Positions 45,730 through 55,565 of a stretch of DNA of 64,000 nt are shown one piece after another. Numbering within the stretch: the stretch's first letter is position 1; every line of letters begins with the position of its first letter. Origin of the DNA: Dorea longicatena (GTDB taxonomy: Bacteria; Bacillota; Clostridia; Lachnospirales; Lachnospiraceae). The translations under genes were made by a program, and so were the position numbers. The stretch is from assembly GCF_025150085.1 (NCBI RefSeq), contig NZ_CP102280.1, forward strand, positions 1,809,001-1,873,000, in the 5' to 3' direction. The notes below the pieces were generated by a model. The model had not been told where the DNA came from. It searched no databases and was given only the letters and a program-made list of their open reading frames with translations.

Positions 45730-47136
45730 TTATTTTTTCTTCCTCGGCACCACATGCACTGCGCCGCCTTCGAGTTCCTCGAGTGCTTCCCCGATTCCTT
45801 CATTATAAGTCGGATGCGACCGCATTCCTTTAAGCATCTGCTCTACAGTCAGCCCATTTGTAATTGCAGTCACAAATTCTCCGATCATATCCGTTGCTCT
45901 GGCACACATCATCTGAGCTCCCAGGACCTTGCCGGTTGCTTCGTCTGCTACGACTTTGATGAAGCCCCGTTCTTCCTGCGTAATGATAGATTTTCCATTT
46001 GCACTCATGATGAACTTGCCGCATTTTACAGCAATTCCATTTTCTTTTGCCTGATCTTCTGTCATTCCTGCAGATGCGATCTCCGGATCTGTATAGACAC
46101 ATCCCGGAACAATACTCAGATCTATGGATGGTTCTTTTCCGGCAAGTTTTTCTGCTACCACGATTCCCTGGGCACTTGCCGCATGTGCAAGCTGTGCACC
46201 AAAGATCAGATCACCGATTGCATAGACCCCCGGGATGCTGGATTCAAAGTTCGCATTCACCAGCACACGGCCGCGCTCCATATCTGGTTTTACATTTTCC
46301 CCAAACAGACCATCCGTATTCGGGCAACGTCCTACTGCACACAAAACGTAATCTGCCGTTACTTCCTGTTCCTGATCCTTCTCTATATAGTGACAGGTAC
46401 AGGTTCCGTCTTCTGTTGTTACCCCCTGTACTGCAGCCGAAGTATGAATATCAATACCTCTCTTTTTCAAGATCATCTTCAGATTCTGACTGATCTCTTT
46501 ATCCATATTCGGTACTAACTTTGGCATTGCTTCCAGGATTGTAATCTTGCATCCAAGGTTCGCATATACTGTGGCAAATTCCACACTGATAACACCGCCT
46601 CCGATAATGATCAGACTCTTCGGAGCTTCTTTCATCGCAAAGAGTGCATCACTGGTCAGGACTCTTTCACTATCCATTCCTGGAATTGGAAGTATTAATG
46701 GTTTGGAACCGCTGGCAAGGATAATATTTTCCCCTTCTAGCACAACATCTTCCTGTTCTTTCCTGATCCGCACTTTCTTTTCTTCCAGAAGCGTACCTTT
46801 TCCATCGTATACGTCTACGCCATTTGCCTTCAGAAGTTGCTCGACTCCCTGCACCAGTTTGTCCGTTGTTTCTTCTTTATAAGCAACAATTTTTCCATAA
46901 TCATATGTTACATCCGAAGCTGATATTCCGAACCGTTCTGCCTCCTGCATTTCTCTGTATAACGAAGACGCATGGATCATTGCTTTTGCCGGAATACATC
47001 CACGGTTCAGACAGGTTCCACCGGCTCTTCGTTCTTCTATAATTGCCGTCTTAAGCCCGAGCTTTGCAGCTTTGATCGCAGCCACATATCCCCCCGGTCC
47101 GGCGCCGATTACCACAACATCATATTTTCCGCTCAT
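45730..47136 (-). CDS. lpdA: Dihydrolipoamide dehydrogenase (L-protein of glycine cleavage)
   Basis: FAD enzyme that reoxidises the lipoyl arm of GcvH with NAD. A 468-residue protein: FAD-binding VVIGAGPGGYVAAIKAA, redox disulfide GGTCLNRGCIPAK, NAD-binding IIGGGVISVEFA and the C-terminal HPTYNEGIGEAL with the catalytic His. It is the last gene of the glycine cleavage operon, 52 bases after lplA. It could also serve other 2-oxo acid dehydrogenases, but none is encoded here. Confidence 0.95.
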   Translation of the reverse strand: MSGKYDVVVIGAGPGGYVAAIKAAKLGLKTAIIEERRAGGTCLNRGCIPAKAMIHASSLYREMQEAERFGISASDVTYDYGKIVAYKEETTDKLVQGVEQLLKANGVDVYDGKGTLLEEKKVRIRKEQEDVVLEGENIILASGSKPLILPIPGMDSERVLTSDALFAMKEAPKSLIIIGGGVISVEFATVYANLGCKITILEAMPKLVPNMDKEISQNLKMILKKRGIDIHTSAAVQGVTTEDGTCTCHYIEKDQEQEVTADYVLCAVGRCPNTDGLFGENVKPDMERGRVLVNANFESSIPGVYAIGDLIFGAQLAHAASAQGIVVAEKLAGKEPSIDLSIVPGCVYTDPEIASAGMTEDQAKENGIAVKCGKFIMSANGKSIITQEERGFIKVVADEATGKVLGAQMMCARATDMIGEFVTAITNGLTVEQMLKGMRSHPTYNEGIGEALEELEGGAVHVVPRKKK

Positions 47137-47188
47137 TTCATTTTCCTCCTGTAAAATCTGTGATCTTTACAAGGTTTTCTTATCATTC

Positions 47189-48187
47189 TTATAAATCCGT
47201 TTCCTGAATCCAGGCAATCACATCATTCATCATATTTTCGACATTCTCATCCTTCGACCAGAATAATCCAAGCTGCACACACATGGTTTCTTTTCGGTAT
47301 TTGATTCCTTTTAAAAATTTTGGAATTGCCTCCGCCAGTTCAATGTTCAGCGCATCGGAATAGACTTCCACATCCTTGATCTTTCCTGCATCTACCTGAA
47401 ACTGCATAGTAATCCCGCCCCATGCAAATCTGTGACTCAGCTCGTACTGGAAGTCCAGTTTTCTTCCATACAGCCATTTCCAGGATGAAAAATGTGCTTT
47501 CTTTTCTTCAACCTCATCTGCATCCAAATCTTCCATCTTCTTTTCTTCCGATTTCAGATTATAAACCTCTTCAAAAGATTCGCGAAGTGCCTTCTTTAAC
47601 TCTTCCAGTGTCAGTTCCGGAAGATATTCCCTCAGATTTGTCACTCTGGATTTCACAGAATCCACACCTTTGGATTTCAACTTATCTTTGGATACGGTCA
47701 GATACCGGGACAGTATTTCCTTGTTTACATCTACCATAATGGTTCCGTGATGATAGCAGTGTTTTTCCTGCTCATAAAATGCATTACCGGAGAATTTCTT
47801 TCCATCGATCAGGATGTCGTTTCTTCCGGATTTTTCTGCTTTCAATCCCAACCGTCCCATTGCATTTATGATTACCTGTAACTGTTTTTCCAGACTATAT
47901 TCATCTTTATTTACCAAAAATGTAAAGTTCAGATTTCCCAGATCATGATAGACTGCTCCGCCACCGGAAAGTCTTCTCGCAAGATGACCATTCTCTTCTT
48001 CTAATTTTGTAACTTTACATTCTTTCCATGCGTTCTGGTTACGCCCGATTACAACGGTATTCTGATTCTGCCAGAGATACAAAATACACTCTTTATCCTC
48101 ACAGTGGAGGAGTAAATACTCCTCCACTGCAAGATTCTTATATGGGTTCACCTGATCGCTTTCTATATATGTAAGCTTTGTGACCAT
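47189..48187 (-). CDS. lplA: Lipoate-protein ligase
   Basis: Attaches lipoate (by ATP activation) to GcvH, in the same operon. A 332-residue protein: RRLSGGGAVYHDLGNLNFTF is the ligase signature, followed by GRNDILIDGKKFSGNAFYEQ with the catalytic Lys, and a C-terminal accessory domain (about 240-332). ATG 48187 has GAGAGGAAC; the frame reaches 48205. Reliance on salvage fits a gut organism that scavenges lipoate, since no lipA or lipB is present here. Confidence 0.93.
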   Translation of the reverse strand: MVTKLTYIESDQVNPYKNLAVEEYLLLHCEDKECILYLWQNQNTVVIGRNQNAWKECKVTKLEEENGHLARRLSGGGAVYHDLGNLNFTFLVNKDEYSLEKQLQVIINAMGRLGLKAEKSGRNDILIDGKKFSGNAFYEQEKHCYHHGTIMVDVNKEILSRYLTVSKDKLKSKGVDSVKSRVTNLREYLPELTLEELKKALRESFEEVYNLKSEEKKMEDLDADEVEEKKAHFSSWKWLYGRKLDFQYELSHRFAWGGITMQFQVDAGKIKDVEVYSDALNIELAEAIPKFLKGIKYRKETMCVQLGLFWSKDENVENMMNDVIAWIQETDL

Positions 48188-48211
48188 AACTGTTCCTCTC
48201 TTCACTTTTCC

Positions 48212-49636
48212 TTAAAACACATACCTCAGATGCGGATGTCTTGCCGCATTGACCTCATCCAGTCTTGTAACCGGAGTTGTCACAGGTGCCTGATGTAACT
48301 TTTCAGGATCTGTCTCTGCCAGTTCATATAATTTGCGGAATACTGCGATTGCATCGTCCAGTGTTTCTTTCGATTCGGTCTCGGTTGGCTCTACCATCAG
48401 TGCTTCATCCACGATCAATGGGAAATACATTGTAGGCGGATGAATACCATTGTCCAGCAGACCTTTTGCAATATCCATTGCCGAGATACCGGTCTTCTTT
48501 TTCAGATCTGCAAGACTCATAACAAATTCATGCATACAGATCTCATCATAAGCCATCGGATACAGATCTTTTAACTTATTCATCATATAGTTGGCATTCA
48601 GTACTGCATTCCGACTTGCCTCCGGAATACCCTCTCTTCCGAGTGTCTTGATATAAGTCAGTGCTTTTACCACTACAAGGAAGTTACCGTAGAAGCTCTT
48701 CATTTCACCGATACTGTTTGCCGGTTTTTCCAGATGCAACGTCTCTTCACCTTCCACCAGATAAGATGGCAAGAAGTCGGATAACATTTCCTTACATCCG
48801 ACCGGGCCGCTTCCCGGGCCGCCGCCGCCATGTGGTGTGGAGAATGTCTTGTGAAGATTCAGATGGATAACATCGAATCCCATATCGCCAGGACGTACCG
48901 TGCCCATAACTGCATTTAAGTTTGCCCCGTCATAATAGCAGAGGCCGCCGCATTCATGGATGATATCTGTAATCTCCAGAATGTTCTTATCAAAGAGACC
49001 GACTGTGTTCGGATTGGTAAGCATCAGTCCTGCTACATCGTCTCCTGCTGCCTCTCTTAATTTCTCAATATCTACGCCTCCATCCGGTGCAGATGGAATG
49101 CTGACAACTTTATATCCGGCCATCGCTGCACTTGCCGGGTTCGTTCCGTGTGCGGAATCCGGTACAAGAATCTTCGTACGCTTCTCGTCTGATCGGCTTT
49201 CGTGATAAGCCTTGATCAGAAGCAGTCCGGTGAACTCCCCGTGAGCTCCGGCTGCCGGCTGCAATGTCATGCGATCCATTCCCGTGATCTCACACAGGGA
49301 ATTTTCAATCTCTCCGATGACTTCCAGACACCCCTGTACGGTATGTTCCGGCTGTAATGGGTGGATTTCTGTAAATCCAGGCAGTGAAGCCATATCTTCA
49401 TTGATCTTTGGATTATACTTCATCGTACATGATCCAAGTGGATAGAACCCGTCATTCACGCCGTGTGATTTCTTTGCGAGTTCTGTATAGTGTCTGCTCA
49501 ATTCACCTTCGGACAATTCCGGAAGGTGAAGCGGCTGTTCTCTTTTATCTTTTTCTTCCGGTAAGTAGATTTCTACATCTGATGCCGGTAACAGGTCGCA
49601 GCCTCTTCCCGGTCTGCTTTTTTCAAATATTAACAT
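48212..49636 (-). CDS. gcvPB: Glycine dehydrogenase (decarboxylating) subunit 2
   Basis: PLP-bearing half of the P-protein, which decarboxylates glycine and loads the aminomethyl group on GcvH. In a 474-residue protein, the cofactor lysine is in HLNLHKTFSTPHGGGGPGSGP and the substrate loop AHGEFTGLLLIKAYH is intact. It starts at ATG 49636 with GGGAGGTGCAGGG ahead, overlapping the gcvPA stop by 7 bases; the open frame continues uselessly to 49708. Confidence 0.96.
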   Translation of the reverse strand: MLIFEKSRPGRGCDLLPASDVEIYLPEEKDKREQPLHLPELSEGELSRHYTELAKKSHGVNDGFYPLGSCTMKYNPKINEDMASLPGFTEIHPLQPEHTVQGCLEVIGEIENSLCEITGMDRMTLQPAAGAHGEFTGLLLIKAYHESRSDEKRTKILVPDSAHGTNPASAAMAGYKVVSIPSAPDGGVDIEKLREAAGDDVAGLMLTNPNTVGLFDKNILEITDIIHECGGLCYYDGANLNAVMGTVRPGDMGFDVIHLNLHKTFSTPHGGGGPGSGPVGCKEMLSDFLPSYLVEGEETLHLEKPANSIGEMKSFYGNFLVVVKALTYIKTLGREGIPEASRNAVLNANYMMNKLKDLYPMAYDEICMHEFVMSLADLKKKTGISAMDIAKGLLDNGIHPPTMYFPLIVDEALMVEPTETESKETLDDAIAVFRKLYELAETDPEKLHQAPVTTPVTRLDEVNAARHPHLRYVF

Positions 49637-50949
49637 CCCTGCACCTCCCTTAAGATATGGACTGCCTGATCCATCTCTTCTTTTGTATTGACCTCGGTGC
49701 AGCACCACAGAATATGATGCTCATCTAACGGATATCCGCCAAGGATTCCTTCTTCTTCCAATGCTCTTAATATCTTATCCGAATCCACTTCTGATCTGGT
49801 GACAAATTCATGGAAGAACTCTGCCTGGTTACAAACTGTCAGACCGATCTCTTCCAGTTTCTCTGCAAAATAATGTGCTTTAGACATAGACAGAATTGCT
49901 GCCTGTCTGACACCTTCATTTCCCATCGTTGCAAGATAAACACCGACTGCCAGTGCACAAAGTGCCTGGTTCGAACAGATATTGCTGGAAGCTTTTTCTC
50001 TCCGGATGTGCTGCTCTCTTGCCTGAAGTGTCAGTACATAACCAGTCTTTCCGTTATGATCGACCGTCTCACCAACAATTCTTCCAGGGAGCTTTCTCAT
50101 CATCGCTTCCTTACTTGCCATAAATCCAAGATAAGGTCCGCCGAATCCGAGAGAAAGTCCGAGCGGCTGTCCTTCTCCGACTGCCACGTCTGCCCCGTAT
50201 TCTGCCGGAGTCTTGATTACTCCCAGAGAAATCGGATTCACTCCCATCACATATTTGGCTCCTGCCTCATGTGCGATCTTGCCGATCTCTTCTGCGTCTT
50301 CCAGATTACCGTAATAGTTCGGATGCTGGATATATACGCAGGCTGTCTGCGCATCGATATGTTCTTTTAAATATTCTTTGTCCGTCAGTCCGTCTTTTTC
50401 CGGAATGACTTCCAGTTCCATTCCATTTCCGAAGCAGTAAGTCTCTACCACTTCCAGTACATATGGCGGAACCGTTCCTGAGATCAGTGCTTTGTGTCTC
50501 TTTCTGTCCTGACACATCGCAACACCTTCTGCCGCTGCAGTTGCACCGTCATATACAGATGCATTGGATACATCCATTCCGGTCAGGTCGCAGATCATCG
50601 TCTGATACTCGAAGATCGACTGTAAGATTCCCTGACTGATTTCTGCCTGATATGGCGTATATGCCGTCAGCAAGTTTTCTTTGGATGTCACATTTTTTAC
50701 CATTGCCGGGATAAAATGTCTGTAAGCTCCGGCTCCGCGGAAGATCGTCTTGAACACCTGGTTCTTTTCTGCAATCTGTTCCATCTCGCGCCGTACTTCA
50801 AACTCTGTCTTTCCCTTCGGAATATTCAGTTCCCCTTTTAATTTTACTTCTTTCGGAATATGTGCAAATAAGTCCTCAATGGACGAATAGCCGATTTCCC
50901 GAAGCATTTTTTTCCGTTCTTCTAACGTATTCGGTACATAGCTTCCCAT
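49630..50949 (-). CDS. gcvPA: Glycine dehydrogenase (decarboxylating) subunit 1
   Basis: First half of the split P-protein, which forms a dimer with GcvPB. A 439-residue protein with the usual FRGAGAYRHFIPAMVKN, YQTMICDLTGMDVSNAS and SLGFGGPYLGFMASKEA. It lacks the PLP lysine, as expected. It follows gcvH by 34 bases and overlaps gcvPB. Confidence 0.96.
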   Translation of the reverse strand: MGSYVPNTLEERKKMLREIGYSSIEDLFAHIPKEVKLKGELNIPKGKTEFEVRREMEQIAEKNQVFKTIFRGAGAYRHFIPAMVKNVTSKENLLTAYTPYQAEISQGILQSIFEYQTMICDLTGMDVSNASVYDGATAAAEGVAMCQDRKRHKALISGTVPPYVLEVVETYCFGNGMELEVIPEKDGLTDKEYLKEHIDAQTACVYIQHPNYYGNLEDAEEIGKIAHEAGAKYVMGVNPISLGVIKTPAEYGADVAVGEGQPLGLSLGFGGPYLGFMASKEAMMRKLPGRIVGETVDHNGKTGYVLTLQAREQHIRREKASSNICSNQALCALAVGVYLATMGNEGVRQAAILSMSKAHYFAEKLEEIGLTVCNQAEFFHEFVTRSEVDSDKILRALEEEGILGGYPLDEHHILWCCTEVNTKEEMDQAVHILREVQGC

Positions 50950-50983
50950 CGCTTTTTCACCGCCTCTTTCAATGACTTTGTGT

Positions 50984-51364
50984 TTATTCCTGCTCGCTTT
51001 CTACAAATGCTTTGTATTCTTCTGCAGTTAAGAGTTCTTCTGTTGCTGATACATCTTTTACTTTGATGAACCATGCTTCATAAGCATCGTCATTGATCAG
51101 TTCCGGTGAATCTAAGAGTTCTTCGTTAATCTCCGTTACTTCTCCCGTTACCGGTGAATAGACATCGGATACTGCTTTTACAGATTCTACGTCTCCGAAT
51201 ACTTCTCCTGCTTCTACGATATCTCCTACTTCCGGAAGATTGACGAACACCAGATCACCAAGTTCTGACTGTGCGTAATCTGTCAGTCCTACAACTGCTG
51301 AATCTCCATCTAATGCTACCCATTCATGTGATTTTGAATATTTTAATTCTTCTTTTAAGATCAT
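50984..51364 (-). CDS. gcvH: Glycine cleavage system H protein
   Basis: Lipoyl carrier that shuttles the aminomethyl group between P, T and L proteins. A 126-residue protein with the lipoylation site in [14 protein letters not shown] near Lys 63 and family start [14 protein letters not shown]. The ATG has AAAGGAGTAAC. Lipoylated probably by LplA in the same operon. Confidence 0.96.
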   Translation of the reverse strand: MILKEELKYSKSHEWVALDGDSAVVGLTDYAQSELGDLVFVNLPEVGDIVEAGEVFGDVESVKAVSDVYSPVTGEVTEINEELLDSPELINDDAYEAWFIKVKDVSATEELLTAEEYKAFVESEQE

Positions 51365-51479
51365 GATATGTTACTCCTTTATATTCTCTTATTTTCCCTT
51401 TTATCTCTTTTTCTTCTATTTCTTTTTCCTCAGGTTCTTTCCCCTGCTTTTTCTCTTTTTCCTTCAGAATGTTCCCAGA

Positions 51480-52568
51480 TTATTTTTCTCTCTTATAAAA
51501 CGGAAGTGCAACCACTTCTGCTGCCACTCTTCTTCCACGTACATCAGCCTCTACTGTATCCCCAATTTCTACAGAATCGGCATCAACGAGTGCCATTGCG
51601 ATCGGATATCCAAGATACGGACAATGAGTTCCGCTTGTTGTATGGCCGATCTTCTTATCTCCTACGTATACATCCTGATGTTCACGGATGATTCCTCTTC
51701 CGGTTACTTTAAGACCGATTCGTTTGATGGATGGAGTCCCCTTCTCCTCTAAAGCTGATTTCCCAATAAAATCATTCTTTGCCATCTTCACTGCGAATTT
51801 AAGTCCCGTCTCCAGTGGAGTGATGTCATCGTTCATCTCGTGTCCGTATAACGGCATCGCTGCTTCCATACGAAGTGTATCTCTTGCACCCAGTCCGCAA
51901 GGAATCAGTCCTTCTTCTTTTCCTGCTTCTAACAGTGTATTCCACATTTCTTCTGCTTTCTCACTTGCCAGATACAGTTCCACGCCATCTTCACCTGTGT
52001 ATCCTGTCTTGGAAATGATACATGGGATTCCGGCAACTTCCGTATCGAATACTGCATGGTAATATTTCTTTGGAATATTCTCTTCTGCGGTCAGCTTCTT
52101 AAGGATCTGCATTGCTTTCGGTCCCTGCAGTGCAAGCTGTGCATACCCGGAAGATACATCTTTGAATGTTACTTCTCCGAACTGGTGGCGTAACATCCAC
52201 TGATAATCCTTGTCCTTGTTCGCTGCATTCACTACAATAAAGTAGTGTTCATCAGATTTCTTATACACGATCAGGTCATCTACTGTTCCGCCGTGTTCAT
52301 TACACATCGGGCTGTATCTTGCCTGTCCGTCTACCATGTTGGTAAAATCATTCGTCAGGATCTGGTTCAGATTCGCCAGTGCATCTTTGCCTTCACATAA
52401 TACCTCTCCCATATGTGAGACATCGAAAAGTCCTGCCTGTGTACGTACTGACATATGTTCTTTGATCACACCTGTTCCATACTGTACCGGGAGAAGATAT
52501 CCCCCAAATTCTACGATCTTTCCACCGGCTTTTACATGTGCGTCATAAAGTGGAGTCTTTAATTCCAT
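51480..52568 (-). CDS. gcvT: Aminomethyltransferase (T protein)
   Basis: Takes the aminomethyl group from GcvH and, with tetrahydrofolate, releases ammonia and 5,10-methylene-tetrahydrofolate. A 362-residue protein with LFDVSHMGEV, folate-binding TGYTGEDGVELYL and the catalytic-Asp region near residue 95 (DDLIVYK). AGGAGG precedes the ATG. It follows glyA by 68 bases, which with 115 bases before gcvH leaves no other gene. Confidence 0.96.
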   Translation of the reverse strand: MELKTPLYDAHVKAGGKIVEFGGYLLPVQYGTGVIKEHMSVRTQAGLFDVSHMGEVLCEGKDALANLNQILTNDFTNMVDGQARYSPMCNEHGGTVDDLIVYKKSDEHYFIVVNAANKDKDYQWMLRHQFGEVTFKDVSSGYAQLALQGPKAMQILKKLTAEENIPKKYYHAVFDTEVAGIPCIISKTGYTGEDGVELYLASEKAEEMWNTLLEAGKEEGLIPCGLGARDTLRMEAAMPLYGHEMNDDITPLETGLKFAVKMAKNDFIGKSALEEKGTPSIKRIGLKVTGRGIIREHQDVYVGDKKIGHTTSGTHCPYLGYPIAMALVDADSVEIGDTVEADVRGRRVAAEVVALPFYKREK

Positions 52569-52636
52569 TGTCTTTTCCTCCTTGACATTCTGTGTGTTAG
52601 TGCAATACCAGTTCGAATCCGTTGCATTACTAACTG

Positions 52637-53884
52637 TTAAACATAAAGTGGATATTTACCACAAATCTCATTTACTGCTGCACGGATCTCATCTGCTTTT
52701 GTATCAAAGTCTGTAACGGTCATCTTGATCAGTTTTGCGATGGTCTTCATGTCTTCTTCTTTCAGACCTCTCGTTGTCACTGCCGGTGTTCCGATACGGA
52801 TTCCGCTTGTTACGAACGGGCTTGCCGGATCATTCGGCACTGCGTTCTTATTGACTGTGATATAGACTTTGTCCAGTCTGTTCTGCAGTTCTTTTCCTGT
52901 AATATTCATGTTCTGCAAATCCACTAACATCAGATGGTTGTCTGTTCCGCCGCTTACCAGGTTGAATCCCTCATCGATCATAGCCTGTGCAAGTGCTTTT
53001 GCATTCTTGATCACCTGTTCCTGATACTCTTTGAACTCCGGTTTTAAAGCTTCTCCGAAACAGATTGCTTTTGCGGCGATGATGTGCATCAGCGGTCCGC
53101 CCTGTGTTCCAGGGAAAATGGCTTTGTTGATTGCTTTTGCATATTTTTCTTTGCACATGATCATACCGCCTCTTGGGCCTCTGAGTGTCTTGTGTGTCGT
53201 TGTAGTTACTACGTCTGCGTATGGAACCGGACTCTGGTGAAGTCCAGCTGCCACAAGTCCTGCAATATGTGCCATATCTACGAACAAATACGCTCCGACT
53301 TCTTTTGCGATATCTTCAAAAATGTCAAACCGGATCTCTCTCGGATATGCAGATGCGCCTGCAACGATCATCTTTGGTTTGCATTCCTGTGCGATCTTAC
53401 GGATCTCATCGTAATCCAGATATCCATCGTCGTTCACATTATATGGTACGAAATGATATAAGATTCCGGATAAATTCACCGGTGAACCATGTGTCAGGTG
53501 TCCGCCATGTGCAAGGTTCAGGCCCATAACGGTATCGCCTGGTTCGAGAAGTGCCTGATACACTGCAGTATTGGCATTGGCTCCGGAATGCGGCTGTACA
53601 CATACATGCTCACATCCGAATAATTCTTTTGCTCTTTCAATTGCCAGATTCTCCAGAATGTCTACATCTTCGCATCCGCCGTAATATCTCTTTCCCGGAT
53701 AACCTTCTGCATACTTATTGGTCGGTACGGTTCCCATTGCCAGCATCACTGCCGGGCTTACAATATTTTCAGATGCGATCAGCTCCAGATTTCTTCTCTG
53801 TCTGCCAAGCTCTAATGCAAGTGCTTCCCCAACTTCTTTGTCACATTCTGTGATGTAGTTTGTTACATCTTCGATTCTGTTCAT
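52637..53884 (-). CDS. glyA: Serine hydroxymethyltransferase
   Basis: Exchanges serine and glycine with tetrahydrofolate and methylene-tetrahydrofolate, coupling serine to the glycine cleavage system in the same operon. A 415-residue protein with the PLP lysine in [16 protein letters not shown] near residue 231 and [24 protein letters not shown] at the start. GGAGGTAAAAAC precedes the ATG. Placed first in the operon, behind the glycine riboswitch. Confidence 0.97.
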   Translation of the reverse strand: MNRIEDVTNYITECDKEVGEALALELGRQRRNLELIASENIVSPAVMLAMGTVPTNKYAEGYPGKRYYGGCEDVDILENLAIERAKELFGCEHVCVQPHSGANANTAVYQALLEPGDTVMGLNLAHGGHLTHGSPVNLSGILYHFVPYNVNDDGYLDYDEIRKIAQECKPKMIVAGASAYPREIRFDIFEDIAKEVGAYLFVDMAHIAGLVAAGLHQSPVPYADVVTTTTHKTLRGPRGGMIMCKEKYAKAINKAIFPGTQGGPLMHIIAAKAICFGEALKPEFKEYQEQVIKNAKALAQAMIDEGFNLVSGGTDNHLMLVDLQNMNITGKELQNRLDKVYITVNKNAVPNDPASPFVTSGIRIGTPAVTTRGLKEEDMKTIAKLIKMTVTDFDTKADEIRAAVNEICGKYPLYV

Positions 53885-53944
53885 TTGTTTTTACCTCCTT
53901 CGGAATCTGCCTGCTTTTCGCGCCCATTCCCCATTTTGAGCACT

Positions 53945-53994
53945 AAAAAAGCAGGCAAAAAATACTTTCTTTTCAAAAGTGTTTTTTGTCTGCC
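53945..53994 (-). terminator. Riboswitch terminator upstream of glyA
   Basis: GGCAGACAAAAAACACTTT pairs with AAAGTATTTTTTGCCTGC (minus strand), and six T follow. Its 5' arm abuts the second glycine aptamer, so ligand binding probably prevents the stem. Confidence 0.85.
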
Positions 53995-54165
53995 TCTGTC
54001 CTTTTACCTGAAAGATTACTTCTTCGGTACAATTCTTATTGTTCTCCAGAGCGTCGTCCGAATTCGTTCCATTTTACCTGAGAGTTTCTGCATGCCCCTT
54101 CGGCTCCTATGCTGCATGGTATCTTTGCTTCCTTCTACGCATTTTATCAAAATAATACGTTCCAC
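53995..54165 (-). promoter_or_regulatory. Tandem glycine riboswitch (gcvT RNA)
   Basis: Two aptamers in tandem on the minus strand. The first contains GGAGCCGAAGGGGCATGCAG and CTCTCAGGTAAAATGGAACGA; the second contains GCTCTGGAGAA, ACCGAAGAAGTAA and TTTCAGGTAAAAGGACAGAGG. Both carry the conserved aptamer core. Glycine binding would favour antitermination and turn on glyA-gcvT-gcvH-gcvPA-gcvPB-lplA-lpdA. No other gene fits 53885-54344. Confidence 0.92.
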
Positions 54166-54282
54166 TTCATTTATGCACTTTGCACATAGGTATCTCACAA
54201 ATTCATCTATCAACTATGCAATTAGCATAACAGGTTATGTCCTTTAAGTCAACAGTAAATCCATAAGTTAATTATTTATCAC

Positions 54283-54338
54283 AAAAGATGGTACCTGTCA
54301 AAGTATTTCAACTCTGCCAAATACCATCTTCTTATCTC
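54283..54338 (-). terminator. Terminator of the Mrp gene operon
   Basis: GATGGTA and TACCATC form a 7-base-pair stem with further inner pairing, followed on the minus strand by TTTT. It separates the Mrp-RidA-cyclodeaminase-MATE operon from the glycine operon promoter region. Confidence 0.55.
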
Positions 54339-54344
54339 CATCTC

Positions 54345-55178
54345 TTAAAGCTTATTTACTGCTTCCGCAAGATAATCATTGCTTACTTCTGCAAAGTTCT
54401 CATTCTCCACTGCCTCTGCAAGACTTGCATCAATCGGCATCTTACCGATGACCGGAACGCCGAGTTCTTCTGCCACTTCGTCGATGTGGCTCTCGCCGAA
54501 TACGGAGATCTTACGTCCGCAGTCCGGACATTCCAGATAACTGTAGTTCTCCACGATTCCGAGTACCGGGATATCCATCTGTCCTGCCATGTTGTAAGCT
54601 TTCTTTACGATCATGCGTACCAGATCCTGCGGAGAAGTTACGATCACGATGCCTTCTACCGGAAGGGACTGGAATACGGTAAGCGGTACATCACCGGTTC
54701 CCGGCGGCATGTCTACGAAGAGATAATCCAGTTCTCCCCATGCAACATCTGTCCAGAACTGTGTGACAACACCTGAGATGACCGGACCTCTCCATATAAC
54801 CGGATCATCTTCTTCCGGAAGTAAAAGGTTGATGGACATGATCTTCGTTCCATCCTTTGCCTCACATGGGAAAATATTTTCTCCATCCCCTTTTGCTTTT
54901 TCATGGATTCCATACATCTTCGGAATGGATGGACCTGTGATATCTGCGTCCATGATACCTACAGAAAATCCCTGTTCTCTCATCAGCCTTGCAAGCGATG
55001 CGGTAACCATAGATTTTCCAACGCCGCCTTTTCCGCTGACAACTGCGATCACATGGTTGATGTGTGATTTTTTATTTTCCGGTTTGATCAGACTCTGCGG
55101 TTTGCTTCCGCATTCACCTGCATGGGAACAGCCCGCACAATCGGACGGGCTGCAGCCTGTTTTTTGTCCTTCTGCCAT
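54345..55178 (-). CDS. Mrp/NBP35-family iron-sulfur carrier ATPase
   Basis: P-loop protein that carries and transfers iron-sulfur clusters. A 277-residue protein: an N-terminal cysteine cluster CSPSDCAGCSHAGEC, the deviant Walker A SGKGGVGKSMVTASL at about 49, then DADITGPSIP and, near the C-terminal side, a CxxC in ECPDCGRKI. Coupled downstream of RidA with only five bases between the stop and this start. It ends at a terminator. Confidence 0.93.
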   Translation of the reverse strand: MAEGQKTGCSPSDCAGCSHAGECGSKPQSLIKPENKKSHINHVIAVVSGKGGVGKSMVTASLARLMREQGFSVGIMDADITGPSIPKMYGIHEKAKGDGENIFPCEAKDGTKIMSINLLLPEEDDPVIWRGPVISGVVTQFWTDVAWGELDYLFVDMPPGTGDVPLTVFQSLPVEGIVIVTSPQDLVRMIVKKAYNMAGQMDIPVLGIVENYSYLECPDCGRKISVFGESHIDEVAEELGVPVIGKMPIDASLAEAVENENFAEVSNDYLAEAVNKL

Positions 55179-55183
55179 TTGTC

Positions 55184-55561
55184 TTACTCCTCTACAGCCG
55201 CAATAAGTTCTACTTCACACAGAACTCCCTTTGGAAGTGTCTTTACTGCAACACAGCTTCTTGCCGGTTTTGATGTAAAGTATTTTCCATATACTTCGTT
55301 GAATGCTGCAAAGTCACTCATATCTGCAAGGAAGCATGTTGTCTTTAATACCTTGTCAAATGATGTTCCAGCTTCTTTTAAGACCTCTCCTAAGTTCTTG
55401 CATACCTGCTCTGTCTGTGCTTCAATTGTAGTTGCTTCTACATCATTCACTTCCGGATTGATTGCGATCTGTCCTGCTGTATACAGTACTCCGTTGTGTA
55501 CATATCCCTGTGAGTATGGTCCAAGTGCCTTTGGTGCTTTTTCTGTTGCTACGATTTTCAT
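55184..55561 (-). CDS. ridA: RidA-family enamine/imine deaminase
   Basis: Hydrolyses reactive enamines and imines released by PLP enzymes. A 125-residue protein with the family signature KALGPYSQGYVHNGVLYTAGQIAI, and the substrate arginine in SKPARSCVAVKTLPKG near residue 105. The position next to an ornithine cyclodeaminase-like gene fits a role in clearing imine intermediates from that reaction. The ATG is preceded by AAGGAG. Confidence 0.95.
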   Translation of the reverse strand: MKIVATEKAPKALGPYSQGYVHNGVLYTAGQIAINPEVNDVEATTIEAQTEQVCKNLGEVLKEAGTSFDKVLKTTCFLADMSDFAAFNEVYGKYFTSKPARSCVAVKTLPKGVLCEVELIAAVEE

Positions 55562-55565
55562 AATG

